Below, in pieces: positions 1 through 7,276 of a DNA stretch of 64,000 nucleotides (position 1 is its first letter; the number at the start of each line of letters is the position of its first letter). Made by a program: the position numbers and the translations under genes. Source of the stretch: JAXGXJ01 sp040772905. Lineage in GTDB: Bacteria > Actinomycetota > Thermoleophilia > RBG-16-64-13. The notes beneath the pieces were generated by a model that saw only the letters and a program-made list of their open reading frames with translations, ran no database searches and was not told the DNA's origin. The stretch is from NCBI GenBank assembly GCA_040772905.1, contig JAXGXJ010000007.1:62001-126000 (forward strand), in the 5' to 3' direction.

Positions 1-619
1 AGGCATGGTGGGCGTACAGTTGGCCTGCCACTACGGCCAGCTCTACCTTGACGACGAGGCCTTCAAGCCCTACTTCAAGGTGCTGAACGACATGAACATC
101 CCGGTGGTGGTCCACCACACTCCGCTGCCCGTGTACTGGCAGGCCATCATCGACTGGACCAACCTGCGCCGCGAACTCGGTCGCATCATGGACCAGGCGA
201 CGGCGGTGGGTCGCGAGCTGTTTAGCGGCATGTTCGAGGAGTTCCCCAACCTCAAGTTCATCCACACCATGATGGGCGGCAACTGGTTCGCCCAGCAGAA
301 GCTGCTCACGCCCAAGTTGGGGGCGAAGAAAGAGGCCATGCATCGTCTGGACATGAGCCAGGGCGAGCGCATAACCCAGTACCTCAAGAACAACATCTTC
401 TTCGACATGACCCACCCGGCCTCATGGGGCAAGGACCAGATGGAGTGCGCCATCAAGGTGTCCGGCGCCGACCATGTGCTCTTCGGCACCAGCTTCCCTG
501 TGTTCTACAACTGGATGTCCGAGGGTGTGGAGTTCATGAAGACCCTCGACATCACCGACGAGGAGCGGGCCCTCATCACGAGCCAGAACGCCGTCAAGCT
601 GTTCAACCTGCCGGTCTGA
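1..619 (+). CDS. Amidohydrolase-2 family protein, 5'-truncated, metal ligands lost
   Basis: C-terminal ~205 residues of a TIM-barrel protein of the amidohydrolase-2 (ACMSD / resorcylate decarboxylase) group; the frame is open to the window edge and the family is ~330 residues, so ~130 residues lie outside. Visible landmarks are the 'PVVVHHTP' strand, 'EEFPNLKFIHTMMGGNW' and 'GADHVLFGTSFP'. Compared with the homologue at 770-1774, the His of the 'GHFG' strand is Met (about nt 272) and the Asp of 'GTDFP' is Ser (agc at 491-493). Both are normally metal or catalytic residues, so this copy may not do the standard metal-dependent decarboxylation or hydrolysis. A strong hairpin follows the stop. 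The family is clear; the function is not. Confidence 0.8.
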   Translation, partial: GMVGVQLACHYGQLYLDDEAFKPYFKVLNDMNIPVVVHHTPLPVYWQAIIDWTNLRRELGRIMDQATAVGRELFSGMFEEFPNLKFIHTMMGGNWFAQQKLLTPKLGAKKEAMHRLDMSQGERITQYLKNNIFFDMTHPASWGKDQMECAIKVSGADHVLFGTSFPVFYNWMSEGVEFMKTLDITDEERALITSQNAVKLFNLPV

Positions 620-672
620 GCCCGTGTGAGCAACACCGGCCGAGTCGAAGCTCGGCACCGCCCATCGATGAC

Positions 673-704
673 ACCGGGGCCCGGCCGTTCGGCCGGGCCC
701 CGGT
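673..704. terminator. GC-rich hairpin between convergent amidohydrolase genes
   Basis: A perfect stem (ACCGGGGCCCGGCCG / CGGCCGGGCCCCGGT) closed by a TT(CG) loop, followed by a short T-rich run on the + strand (tcttctt). It lies between the two convergent genes and can act in both directions. Confidence 0.75.
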
Positions 705-769
705 CTTCTTCCGGTCATGGCTGCCGCTCGAGGTGATCGCCGGGCGGCAGCCGCGGACGTGATCGCAGG

Positions 770-1774
770 CTAGAACCCCAGCCCGCGCGCGTTGGTCTCG
801 TACAGCATAGTCTGCTCGTCTTCGCTCATAGGCAGCGAGCGGAGGAAGTCCATGCAGGCGTCCATGTCCTCGTAGGGGAAGTCGGTCCCCAGCGTGATGC
901 GGTCCATGCCCAGGCCGTCCCGGGAGCAGTTGAAGGCGGCCGGCAGGTAGTTGCCGCTGGTGGTGACCCAGAGGTTGTTCTGCACGTAGTGGCTGGCCCA
1001 CTGCTTGCTGCCCGGACCGATCTCCGGGTTCGGCACCCAGTGCTTCTGCATGTAGGCGCGGTCGACCCGGAACACCAGGAACGGGAAGGCCTCGCCGAAG
1101 TGCCCCATGATGATCTTGAGCTTGGGGAACTCGTCGAACACACCGCGCACGATCATGCGCATGAACGTGTACGCGACTTCTACCCCGAAGCCGAAGGTCG
1201 GACCGGCCAGCACCATGCCGAACTCGCGCAACGCCGGGATCATGGGCACGGTGGGATGCAGGTAGATGGGCACGCCCAGCTCCTCCACCTTGGCCAGCAG
1301 CGGCCAGTACTTCTTCTCGTCCAGGTACGAATCTCCGAAGTTGGAGTGCGTGTTCCAACCGGTGAAGCCCAGTTCCTTCACACAGCGCTCCAGCTCCTTG
1401 GCCGACCATTCCGGGTCTTTCACCGGCAGGGCCGCGAAGCCGCCGAAGCGATCGGGATGGCGTTGCATGGCCGCGGCCAGGGCGTCGTTGGTCTCGGTGG
1501 CGATGCGCTTGCCCTCTTCAACCTCGAGCTGCTCCACACCGGGAGCCGCCAGCGAGAGCACGGCGAAGTCCACGCCGGCCTCGTCCATGAGCTTCAGACG
1601 ATAGTCGTCCATGTCGAGCAGCTTGGAGCGCACACGCAGCGGCATCCAGGCGTCGGCGGCGAAGCCGATGCCCTTCTCCTCATCCACGTACGTGGGATAC
1701 CCCAACGGGTTGTTCTTGAGCGCGTCAAGCCAGGCCTCGGTGGCGAAGTGGTTCTCCAGATCGATGGTCTTCAA
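770..1774 (-). CDS. Amidohydrolase-2 family (ACMSD / resorcylate decarboxylase-like)
   Basis: 334-residue cytoplasmic TIM-barrel metal enzyme of the amidohydrolase-2 group, whose known members do non-oxidative decarboxylation or hydrolysis of aromatic and semialdehyde acids. All expected ligands are visible: the E-x-H motif near the N-terminus (E7, H9 in 'DLENHF'), H173 in 'YLHPT', H225 in 'MGHFGE' and D298 in 'GTDFP'. The start is TTG at 1774, chosen because AAGGAG (1779-1784 on the complement) sits 4 nt upstream. It is read in the same direction as the upstream binding-protein gene but a terminator lies between them. Substrate unknown; the neighbouring solute-binding protein hints at an imported organic acid, which is inference. 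Confidence 0.85.
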   Translation of the reverse strand: MKTIDLENHFATEAWLDALKNNPLGYPTYVDEEKGIGFAADAWMPLRVRSKLLDMDDYRLKLMDEAGVDFAVLSLAAPGVEQLEVEEGKRIATETNDALAAAMQRHPDRFGGFAALPVKDPEWSAKELERCVKELGFTGWNTHSNFGDSYLDEKKYWPLLAKVEELGVPIYLHPTVPMIPALREFGMVLAGPTFGFGVEVAYTFMRMIVRGVFDEFPKLKIIMGHFGEAFPFLVFRVDRAYMQKHWVPNPEIGPGSKQWASHYVQNNLWVTTSGNYLPAAFNCSRDGLGMDRITLGTDFPYEDMDACMDFLRSLPMSEDEQTMLYETNARGLGF

Positions 1775-1797
1775 GTCGCTCCTTCCTATCCGTGCGG

Positions 1798-1831
1798 AAA
1801 AAAAAGGAAGCAGCCCCGAAGGGCTGCTTCC
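1798..1831 (-). terminator. Rho-independent terminator after binding-protein gene
   Basis: GGAAGCAGCCC / GGGCTGCTTCC with a 4-nt loop, followed on the minus strand by an uninterrupted run of eight T (complement of 1798-1805). The most canonical intrinsic terminator in the window; it ends the transcript of the gene at 1850-3316. Confidence 0.9.
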
Positions 1832-1849
1832 CGTTGAGAGCCGCGGCTC

Positions 1850-3316
1850 CTACACCAAGTAGGGCATCTCTTCGAACGGCTTCTCGATGGGCATGTTCGG
1901 GTCCTGGCCGTAGACGATGTGGATCTCGTACGGGAATTTGCTCCCGGCTTCGTTCTTGGTCCACTGTCCACCGGCGATCTTGATCTTGCACACGTTCGGG
2001 ACGGGGCGAGTGGTCCCCATCTGGACCGGCTGAGTGAAGTCCACCGGGCCGTTGACACAATCGAACTTGGAGGCCTTCACCACTTCGGAGAACTGGTCTT
2101 TATTCTCCGGGTCCCAACGCTTGAGGATGTCGATGCACCACTCGTACTTGCCCAACTGGCCCAGAGGCTGGGTCCACTGCTCACCCGTCTCGGCGGTGTA
2201 CTGATCGGCGTATTCCTGGCAGGTGACCCCGGTCAGCGAGCACTTGTAGGGGAACTTGGGATGCCACACCATGTGGTCGGACCAGCCGAGGGCGATGTCA
2301 CCCAGCGCCTCCACCGAGTCGTGGAAGAGGGCGGCCTTGGCGATGGACATGATCTTGGGCCGGTAACCCTGCTGGTAGGCCTGCTTCCAGAAGTTGGTGA
2401 AGTCCGGCGGGATTTGCACGCCGGAGAGGATCTCGGCACCGCTCTTCTTGAACTCGGCGATCTGCGAGGTGTAGTCCTCAGCGGGCGACGGGTAGAGGTC
2501 GGGCTGAGACACGACTTTGTAGCCGGCCTTCTCCAGGTAGCTACCCAGACCGGTCTCTTTGTTCGCCCAGGACTGACCATCGGCGTCGTTGGCGAACAGG
2601 AGAGCCACCTGCTTGTTGGTCGGGATCTGGTCCCACATGCCCAGGCGGCACTCCGCCGCATCCTCGATGCCGAAGTGGAACATCCACGTCCAGGTGTAGC
2701 CCGTGTCGACGGTGGCGCCGCGACCGAAGTAGAAGGGCTGCCAGGGCACGAAGTTGGCCAGGAAGGGAACCCCGTTCGCCTCAGCCTGCTCGGCGGCCGG
2801 GTTCACGGTGTCCGGGCTCGACGAAGCCACCATCATGTCCACTTTGGCGTTGAAGATGAGATCGGCGGCCACTTCAGCCACGCGGTTGGGGCTCGACTGG
2901 GTGTCGAGCTGCTCGATCTCGATCTTGTGCAGCTTGCCGTCGCCACACACGACGCCGTCTTTGACGGCGTTGTGGACGTAGCTGACGATCCACTTGTCCG
3001 GACCGCCGAACGAGGCCAGACCGCCGGTGATCGGCGACACAGCACCGATCTTGATCAAACGGCCTTCTTCCACGCCGGCTGCCGCCGTGGTGGTGGTGGC
3101 CTCACCCGCAGTAGTCTCGGTCGATGGCGCCGCAGTGGTCGAAGTGGCGGCCGCCGCGGTAGTGGTGGTCGCTTCTTCCTCGCCGCCGCAGGCCGCCAGA
3201 AGTCCGCCAAGACCGCCCATGGCCCCCACGGACGCGCCGGCGATACCGGCGATCTTCAGGAACTCGCGCCTACTGACTGCCTTCTGCTCGTGTGTGCGGT
3301 TCTCGTTGTCAGTCAT
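1850..3316 (-). CDS. ABC transporter substrate-binding lipoprotein (LivK/Peripla_BP_6 type)
   Basis: 488-residue extracytoplasmic solute-binding protein of the branched-chain amino acid/amide (HAAT) class. The N-terminus has a Tat-like motif (SRREFLK, residues 15-21), a hydrophobic Ala/Gly stretch and lipobox LLAAC with C43, then an Ala/Thr-rich spacer before the two-lobed binding domain ('ISP/VSPITGGLASFGG'). I start it at the ATG at 3316 (MTDNEN); the frame stays open further upstream but codons there precede the Tat signal implausibly. No permease or ATPase gene adjoins, so it is an orphan binding protein. A paralogue with the same architecture lies at 50184-51644. It stands beside amidohydrolases, so an aromatic or organic acid ligand is possible (inference). 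Confidence 0.88.
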   Translation of the reverse strand: MTDNENRTHEQKAVSRREFLKIAGIAGASVGAMGGLGGLLAACGGEEEATTTTAAAATSTTAAPSTETTAGEATTTTAAAGVEEGRLIKIGAVSPITGGLASFGGPDKWIVSYVHNAVKDGVVCGDGKLHKIEIEQLDTQSSPNRVAEVAADLIFNAKVDMMVASSSPDTVNPAAEQAEANGVPFLANFVPWQPFYFGRGATVDTGYTWTWMFHFGIEDAAECRLGMWDQIPTNKQVALLFANDADGQSWANKETGLGSYLEKAGYKVVSQPDLYPSPAEDYTSQIAEFKKSGAEILSGVQIPPDFTNFWKQAYQQGYRPKIMSIAKAALFHDSVEALGDIALGWSDHMVWHPKFPYKCSLTGVTCQEYADQYTAETGEQWTQPLGQLGKYEWCIDILKRWDPENKDQFSEVVKASKFDCVNGPVDFTQPVQMGTTRPVPNVCKIKIAGGQWTKNEAGSKFPYEIHIVYGQDPNMPIEKPFEEMPYLV

Positions 3317-3373
3317 TCTTAGAACCCCCATACTAGATACATCTATTCTCTGCGCACGATGCGCGCTTCCCCT

Positions 3374-3389
3374 GCGTCCCTGCGGACGC
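3374..3389. promoter_or_regulatory. Inverted repeat upstream of binding-protein gene
   Basis: GCGTCC-CTGC-GGACGC, a perfect 6-bp inverted repeat with a 4-nt centre, 58-73 nt upstream of the ATG of the gene at 1850-3316. A regulator site or a hairpin in the leader; not assigned. Confidence 0.35.
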
Positions 3390-3523
3390 CTCCCCACTCC
3401 TTTGACCCCCGGGCGTTACCTCCCCTCCAGACGCTTCTACAAGACGCATGCTACCTGATTGATATTAGAATTAAAATAGTCTTCCAATCGCCTGAGCGAC
3501 TCGCGGCCATCTCCGGGATGTGT

Positions 3524-4150
3524 CTAGGCTCCCCTCGTCTCTCCGGTCAAGTAGGCCTGCGCGGTGCGACTGAGCTCGGTTCGCATGGTGGCATCGTCGA
3601 AGGCCCCAGAGAGCTCGGCCCTTTCGCCGAACGTGATCCTCTCCCGGAGCACGGCCATGCACAGCGTGTAAAACCAGCGGGCGGCCAAGTCGGGGTCGGG
3701 ATGGACGATGCGATCGCGGTGCAGCAGGAGGGCCTGCGTCACCCGGTCGCGGCGCGCGCCACTGGTGCTCTCCCCCTGAGAGCGGATGCGAGGATCGAAG
3801 ACGGCCTCCAAGATGAATGCGCGGAACAGCTCGGGCTCGTTCAGAAGGTAGTCGCAGAGCAGGCCCACAAGGCGGTCGACGCAGTCTTCCAGGCGTTCGT
3901 CGGAAGCCCCCGTCATAGCCGCGGCGAGCGCTGTCTCCACCCGGTCGACGTAGCGCGCCTGCACTGCCTGTAGAAGGCCGCGCTTGTTACGGAAGCGAGC
4001 GTAGAGACTGCCCACGGAAGACCCGGAACGCTCCACCACCTCAGCGATGGTCATGGCGTCGAAGCCTCGCTCGCGGATGAGCTGCTCCGCCGCTTCGAGG
4101 ATGCGCTCGAGCGATTCCCGGCTCCGCTGCTGCTGCGGCGGCTTGTACAT
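3524..4150 (-). CDS. TetR/AcrR family transcriptional regulator
   Basis: 208-residue one-component repressor-type protein. The N-terminal ~60 residues carry the TetR DNA-binding domain ('ILEAAEQLIRERGFDAMTI' helix 1, then the helix-turn-helix with 'VVERSGSSVGSLYARFRNK'), followed by an all-helical ligand domain. Start at ATG 4150 with a GGGGG Shine-Dalgarno 3-4 nt upstream. It is transcribed away from bipA. The next gene in the same direction is the LivK-type binding protein (207 nt away), a plausible target. The ligand cannot be read from sequence. Confidence 0.9.
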   Translation of the reverse strand: MYKPPQQQRSRESLERILEAAEQLIRERGFDAMTIAEVVERSGSSVGSLYARFRNKRGLLQAVQARYVDRVETALAAAMTGASDERLEDCVDRLVGLLCDYLLNEPELFRAFILEAVFDPRIRSQGESTSGARRDRVTQALLLHRDRIVHPDPDLAARWFYTLCMAVLRERITFGERAELSGAFDDATMRTELSRTAQAYLTGETRGA

Positions 4151-4209
4151 GGTCCCCCTTCACCCGTCGGCCCGACAAGGCGAACGCCTTTCTAGAACCG
4201 ACTTTCAGT

Positions 4210-4237
4210 ATTGTAACGTCTAGGCGCGCGATTACAA
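4210..4237 (-). promoter_or_regulatory. Promoter of the TetR gene
   Basis: On the minus strand, -35 TTGTAA (4237-4232), 16-nt spacer, -10 TACAAT (4215-4210), about 55 nt before the ATG at 4150. One of only two promoters here with a readable -35. Confidence 0.6.
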
Positions 4238-4327
4238 GCGACCGACCGACGCGGCTGCGCCGGCTCGCGCGCTTCCCGCCCGTCCAGGGTTGCCCACAGC
4301 CACCCAACCGAGCCGTGACGCAAAGGG

Positions 4328-4333
4328 TATAAT
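4328..4333 (+). promoter_or_regulatory. -10 box of bipA promoter
   Basis: Perfect TATAAT 41 nt upstream of the ATG chosen for bipA; no good -35. It places the transcript start near 4340, which rules out the longer open frame beginning at 4290. Confidence 0.65.
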
Positions 4334-4373
4334 CGACCGCCCGTCCGTTATCCCAGGAGGAACCCAGGCTTCC

Positions 4374-6317
4374 ATGCCCCCTGCAACGACACAAGATCTG
4401 AGTGCTGGCGCAGCGCGCCCCGGCGACGTGGGTGCGCACCCGCGCAACGCGGCCGAACGCATCCGCAACGTGGCCATCATCGCCCACATCGACCACGGAA
4501 AGACCACCCTCATCGACTCCATCTTCCGGGCTGCGCGGGTCTTCCGCGACAACCAGCGCGTGGAAGAACGGGTCATGGACAGCAACGACTTGGAGCGCGA
4601 GCGGGGCATCACCATCCGGTCCAAACACTGCACGGTGGAGTGGGGCGGCTACCTCATCAACATCGTCGACACGCCTGGGCACGCCGACTTCTCCGGCGAG
4701 GTGGAGCGGGTGCTGTCCATGGTCGATTCCGTGCTGCTGCTGGTCGACGCCAACGAAGGCCCCATGCCGCAGACGCGCTACGTGCTCATGCGCGCGCTTC
4801 GCCTGGGACTGCGTCCCATCGTGGTGGTGAACAAGGTCGACCGTCCCAGCTCCGAGCCCCATCAGGCCCTCGACAAGACCTTCGACCTGTTCTTCGAGTT
4901 GGGAGCCACCGACGAGCAGGCCGATTTCCCCGTGGTCTACGGTTCGGCGCTGGAGGGCTGGATCGTCCGCGATCCCGACACCGATCCCCACGAAGGCATG
5001 GACGCCCTCTTCGAGACCATCATCGCCGAGGTGCCGGCGCCCAAGGCCAAGCTCGACGCCCCCTTCCGCATGCAGGTCTCCACCCTGGCCTGGAGTGACT
5101 ACTTGGGCCGCATCGGTTGCGGCCGCGTGCTCGAGGGGACCCATCGCCGCGGTGAGGAGCTGGTGCGCACCTCGGCGCAGTGGGACACGCTGGGTCGCGA
5201 GGACGCCGACTGGAGCGTGACCGGCAGCGAGAGCACGCGCAGCGCCCACCTGTGGGTCACCCGCGGCCTGGAGCGCGAAGAGGTTGACGAGATCCACGCC
5301 GGGGACATCGTGTGGATCAACGGGCCCGACGACATCATGATCGGCGACACACTTTCCGCGCCCGAACTTGCCGATCCGGCGTTGCCTCCGCTGGAGATCG
5401 AAGAGCCCACGGTCTCGATGTTCTTCCTGGTGAACAGCGGCCCCTTCGCCGGTCAGGAGGGCCAAGCCGTCACCCTGCGCCAGATCAAGGACCGCCTCGA
5501 TCGCGAGCTGCGGGTGAACGTGGCCCTGCGCGTGGAGGACCTGGGTCGCCCGGACGGCGTGAAAGTCTCGGGCCGGGGCGAGCTGCACCTGGGTATCCTC
5601 ATCGAGGAGATGCGGCGCGAGGGCATGGAGTTGTGCGTGTCGCGGCCAGAGGTCATCACGCATCGCGACGAGCACGGCCGCCTGCTGGAGCCCATGGAGG
5701 AACTCACCATCGACGTGCCCGATGAGTTCCAGGGCATCGTCATCGAGAAACTGGCGCAGCGCAAGGCCGAGCTCACCGGCATGCACAACGCCGGCACCGG
5801 CATCGTGCGGCTTGAGATGACCATCCCCACCCGGGGACTCATCGGTTACCGGAGCGACTTCCTCACCGACACGCGGGGACTGGGAATCATGTCGTCACGC
5901 TTCGTGGGCTACGCGCCCTGGCGGGGCGAGGTGACCCACCGTGACCGCGGCTCGCTGGTGAGCATGGAGAGCGGGCCCGCCACCGGCTATCAGCTGGAGA
6001 ACCTGCAGGCACGCGGCACCCTGTTCATCTCGCCCATGGACCAGGTCTACGCCGGCATGATCGTGGGTGAGCACTCGCGCTCAGGCGATCTGGCCTGCAA
6101 TCCCACCAAGACCAAGAAGCTGGGCAACTACCGGGCCGAGACCAAGGAGATAGACGTAGGTCTCAAGGTGCCCCGTAGGATGACCCTCGACCAAGCGCTG
6201 GAGTGGATCGCCGACGACGAACTGGTGGAGGTCACGCCCAAGTCGGTGCGTGTGCGCAAAGCCGTGCTCGACGCTGAAGAGCGCAAGCGGGCCAACCGCG
6301 CCGGCTTCCAGGGCTGA
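4374..6317 (+). CDS. typA: Ribosome-associated translational GTPase TypA/BipA
   Basis: 647-residue translation-factor GTPase of the TypA/BipA family, which binds the ribosome and supports assembly and stress adaptation. G1 is 'AHIDHGKT' (residues 37-44), G3 'DTPGHADF', G4 'NKVD'; then EF-G-like domains II, III and V and the BipA-specific C-terminal region ('TPKSVRVRKAVLD'). Start at ATG 4374: AGGAGG lies at 4355-4360 and the TATAAT at 4328 excludes earlier codons. This leaves an N-terminal tail of ~30 residues (Ala/Pro-rich) ahead of 'IRNVAIIAH' that most family members lack, making the protein longer than the usual ~610. An internal start nearer the G domain is not excluded. Confidence 0.95.
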   Translation: MPPATTQDLSAGAARPGDVGAHPRNAAERIRNVAIIAHIDHGKTTLIDSIFRAARVFRDNQRVEERVMDSNDLERERGITIRSKHCTVEWGGYLINIVDTPGHADFSGEVERVLSMVDSVLLLVDANEGPMPQTRYVLMRALRLGLRPIVVVNKVDRPSSEPHQALDKTFDLFFELGATDEQADFPVVYGSALEGWIVRDPDTDPHEGMDALFETIIAEVPAPKAKLDAPFRMQVSTLAWSDYLGRIGCGRVLEGTHRRGEELVRTSAQWDTLGREDADWSVTGSESTRSAHLWVTRGLEREEVDEIHAGDIVWINGPDDIMIGDTLSAPELADPALPPLEIEEPTVSMFFLVNSGPFAGQEGQAVTLRQIKDRLDRELRVNVALRVEDLGRPDGVKVSGRGELHLGILIEEMRREGMELCVSRPEVITHRDEHGRLLEPMEELTIDVPDEFQGIVIEKLAQRKAELTGMHNAGTGIVRLEMTIPTRGLIGYRSDFLTDTRGLGIMSSRFVGYAPWRGEVTHRDRGSLVSMESGPATGYQLENLQARGTLFISPMDQVYAGMIVGEHSRSGDLACNPTKTKKLGNYRAETKEIDVGLKVPRRMTLDQALEWIADDELVEVTPKSVRVRKAVLDAEERKRANRAGFQG

Positions 6318-6333
6318 GCGGAGTCGCCCGGCC

Positions 6334-6365
6334 AAGGCGGCGTCAGGGCAAGGCGGCGTCAGGGC
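6334..6365. repeat. 16-bp perfect tandem duplication
   Basis: AAGGCGGCGTCAGGGC occurs twice back to back (6334-6349, 6350-6365). The second copy contains the stop codon of the minus-strand lipoprotein gene (complement of tca, 6359-6361). Confidence 0.9.
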
Positions 6366-7081
6366 AGATACTGCTCGCTTATGCTCACGACCTCCTGCCC
6401 CGAGCGCTCGATCCACCAGGGCATCTCGCTCAGGTGCTCCCCACCCTCGGGCGTGAACTCGGTCCAGAAGCTGGTGAAGGTCTCCCAACTCACCGCAGTC
6501 CCAGAAGGGGCACCGACGAAGGTGCTCGTGGTGATGGACACCGTGTCGGACACGGTGAACTCGCGTTTCTGAGCGTTCACGTTGCTGATGAAGTAGTCGT
6601 TGGGAAGGTCTTCACCGGGTTGGATGTAACCCGCGTCGATGGCTGCCTCCACAGCCTCCGCTCCTGTGAGCATCTCGGCGTAATCGATGCTGAGATACCG
6701 CGTACCCCCGGCCTCCCACACCACATCGATGAACCCCATGGCTTTGATGTTGCCGTTGGGCAACCGGGTCTCGGCGCTGGAGAGCGCTTCGGTGGTGGTC
6801 GTCACGCCGGACAGAGTGGTGCTGGTGTCCGACGGCACAGCGGTGGTAGAGGGGGGCAGGGTGGTGAGAGGCTCCGCGGAGGTCGTCGTGGTCACATGGC
6901 CGGCTGTGCTGGTGACACCCATAGTGGTCGACGGAATCTCGTCGGAACCGCAGGCCGCCGGCCCCACACCAAGGAGACATGCGCACACCACGCATGCCGA
7001 TAGCCATGCCACCGCTCCGCTCCGCGCATTCCTTGCCCTCTGACGCCGTTCCCGTAGGTGCAGCCCGCTCAGTGATCTCAT
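6359..7081 (-). CDS. Predicted lipoprotein of unknown function
   Basis: 240 residues. Basic N-terminus, hydrophobic stretch (~22-43) and a Cys (C44, 'GPAAC') that looks like an imperfect lipobox, followed by a ~60-residue Thr/Ser-rich linker (many Thr-Thr runs) and a compact C-terminal domain starting near 'RLPNGNIKAMGFID'. The pattern suggests a surface-anchored domain on a flexible stalk. Start at ATG 7081 with GAGGAG 6 nt upstream. I do not recognise the C-terminal domain. Divergent from the helicase gene and convergent with bipA. The 3' end lies in a fresh-looking tandem repeat, so its length may vary between strains. Confidence 0.7.
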   Translation of the reverse strand: MRSLSGLHLRERRQRARNARSGAVAWLSACVVCACLLGVGPAACGSDEIPSTTMGVTSTAGHVTTTTSAEPLTTLPPSTTAVPSDTSTTLSGVTTTTEALSSAETRLPNGNIKAMGFIDVVWEAGGTRYLSIDYAEMLTGAEAVEAAIDAGYIQPGEDLPNDYFISNVNAQKREFTVSDTVSITTSTFVGAPSGTAVSWETFTSFWTEFTPEGGEHLSEMPWWIERSGQEVVSISEQYLP

Positions 7082-7137
7082 GCTGGCTCCTCACTTCATG
7101 AAGGGCGCCGCCCGTCGCGGACGGCGGCATCATCCCC

Positions 7138-7159
7138 CGAACATGTGTTCTGCTATACT
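7138..7159 (+). promoter_or_regulatory. LexA-like box overlapping helicase core promoter
   Basis: CGAACATGTGTTCT (7138-7151) matches the Gram-positive SOS box CGAACRNRYGTTYC at all but the last base, and stands 2 nt before a -10 box TATACT (7154-7159). A bound repressor would block RNA polymerase. The leader to the ATG at 7277 would be ~110 nt. The divergent lipoprotein gene starts at 7081, so the box could serve both directions. Confidence 0.5.
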
Positions 7160-7276
7160 GCTCCATACTATTACAGACTCGGTTGTCCCGCCGCTCTTCT
7201 GCCAAGACTCGCCTGGATCAACTGCGTCTATGACGTCAGTGCTTCAGAGAGAGCACGGCAAGGAGCTAACGACAAT

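Noticed and set aside
1919..3322. 467-codon open frame on the + strand opposite the LivK-type gene
   Set aside because: Antisense shadow of a conserved gene in GC-rich DNA; low-complexity composition (Gly/Arg/Ser rich) and no known domain.
4041..5786. 581-codon minus-strand frame spanning TetR and BipA
   Set aside because: Antisense to bipA and overlapping the real TetR start; His/Val/Gly-rich with no domain.
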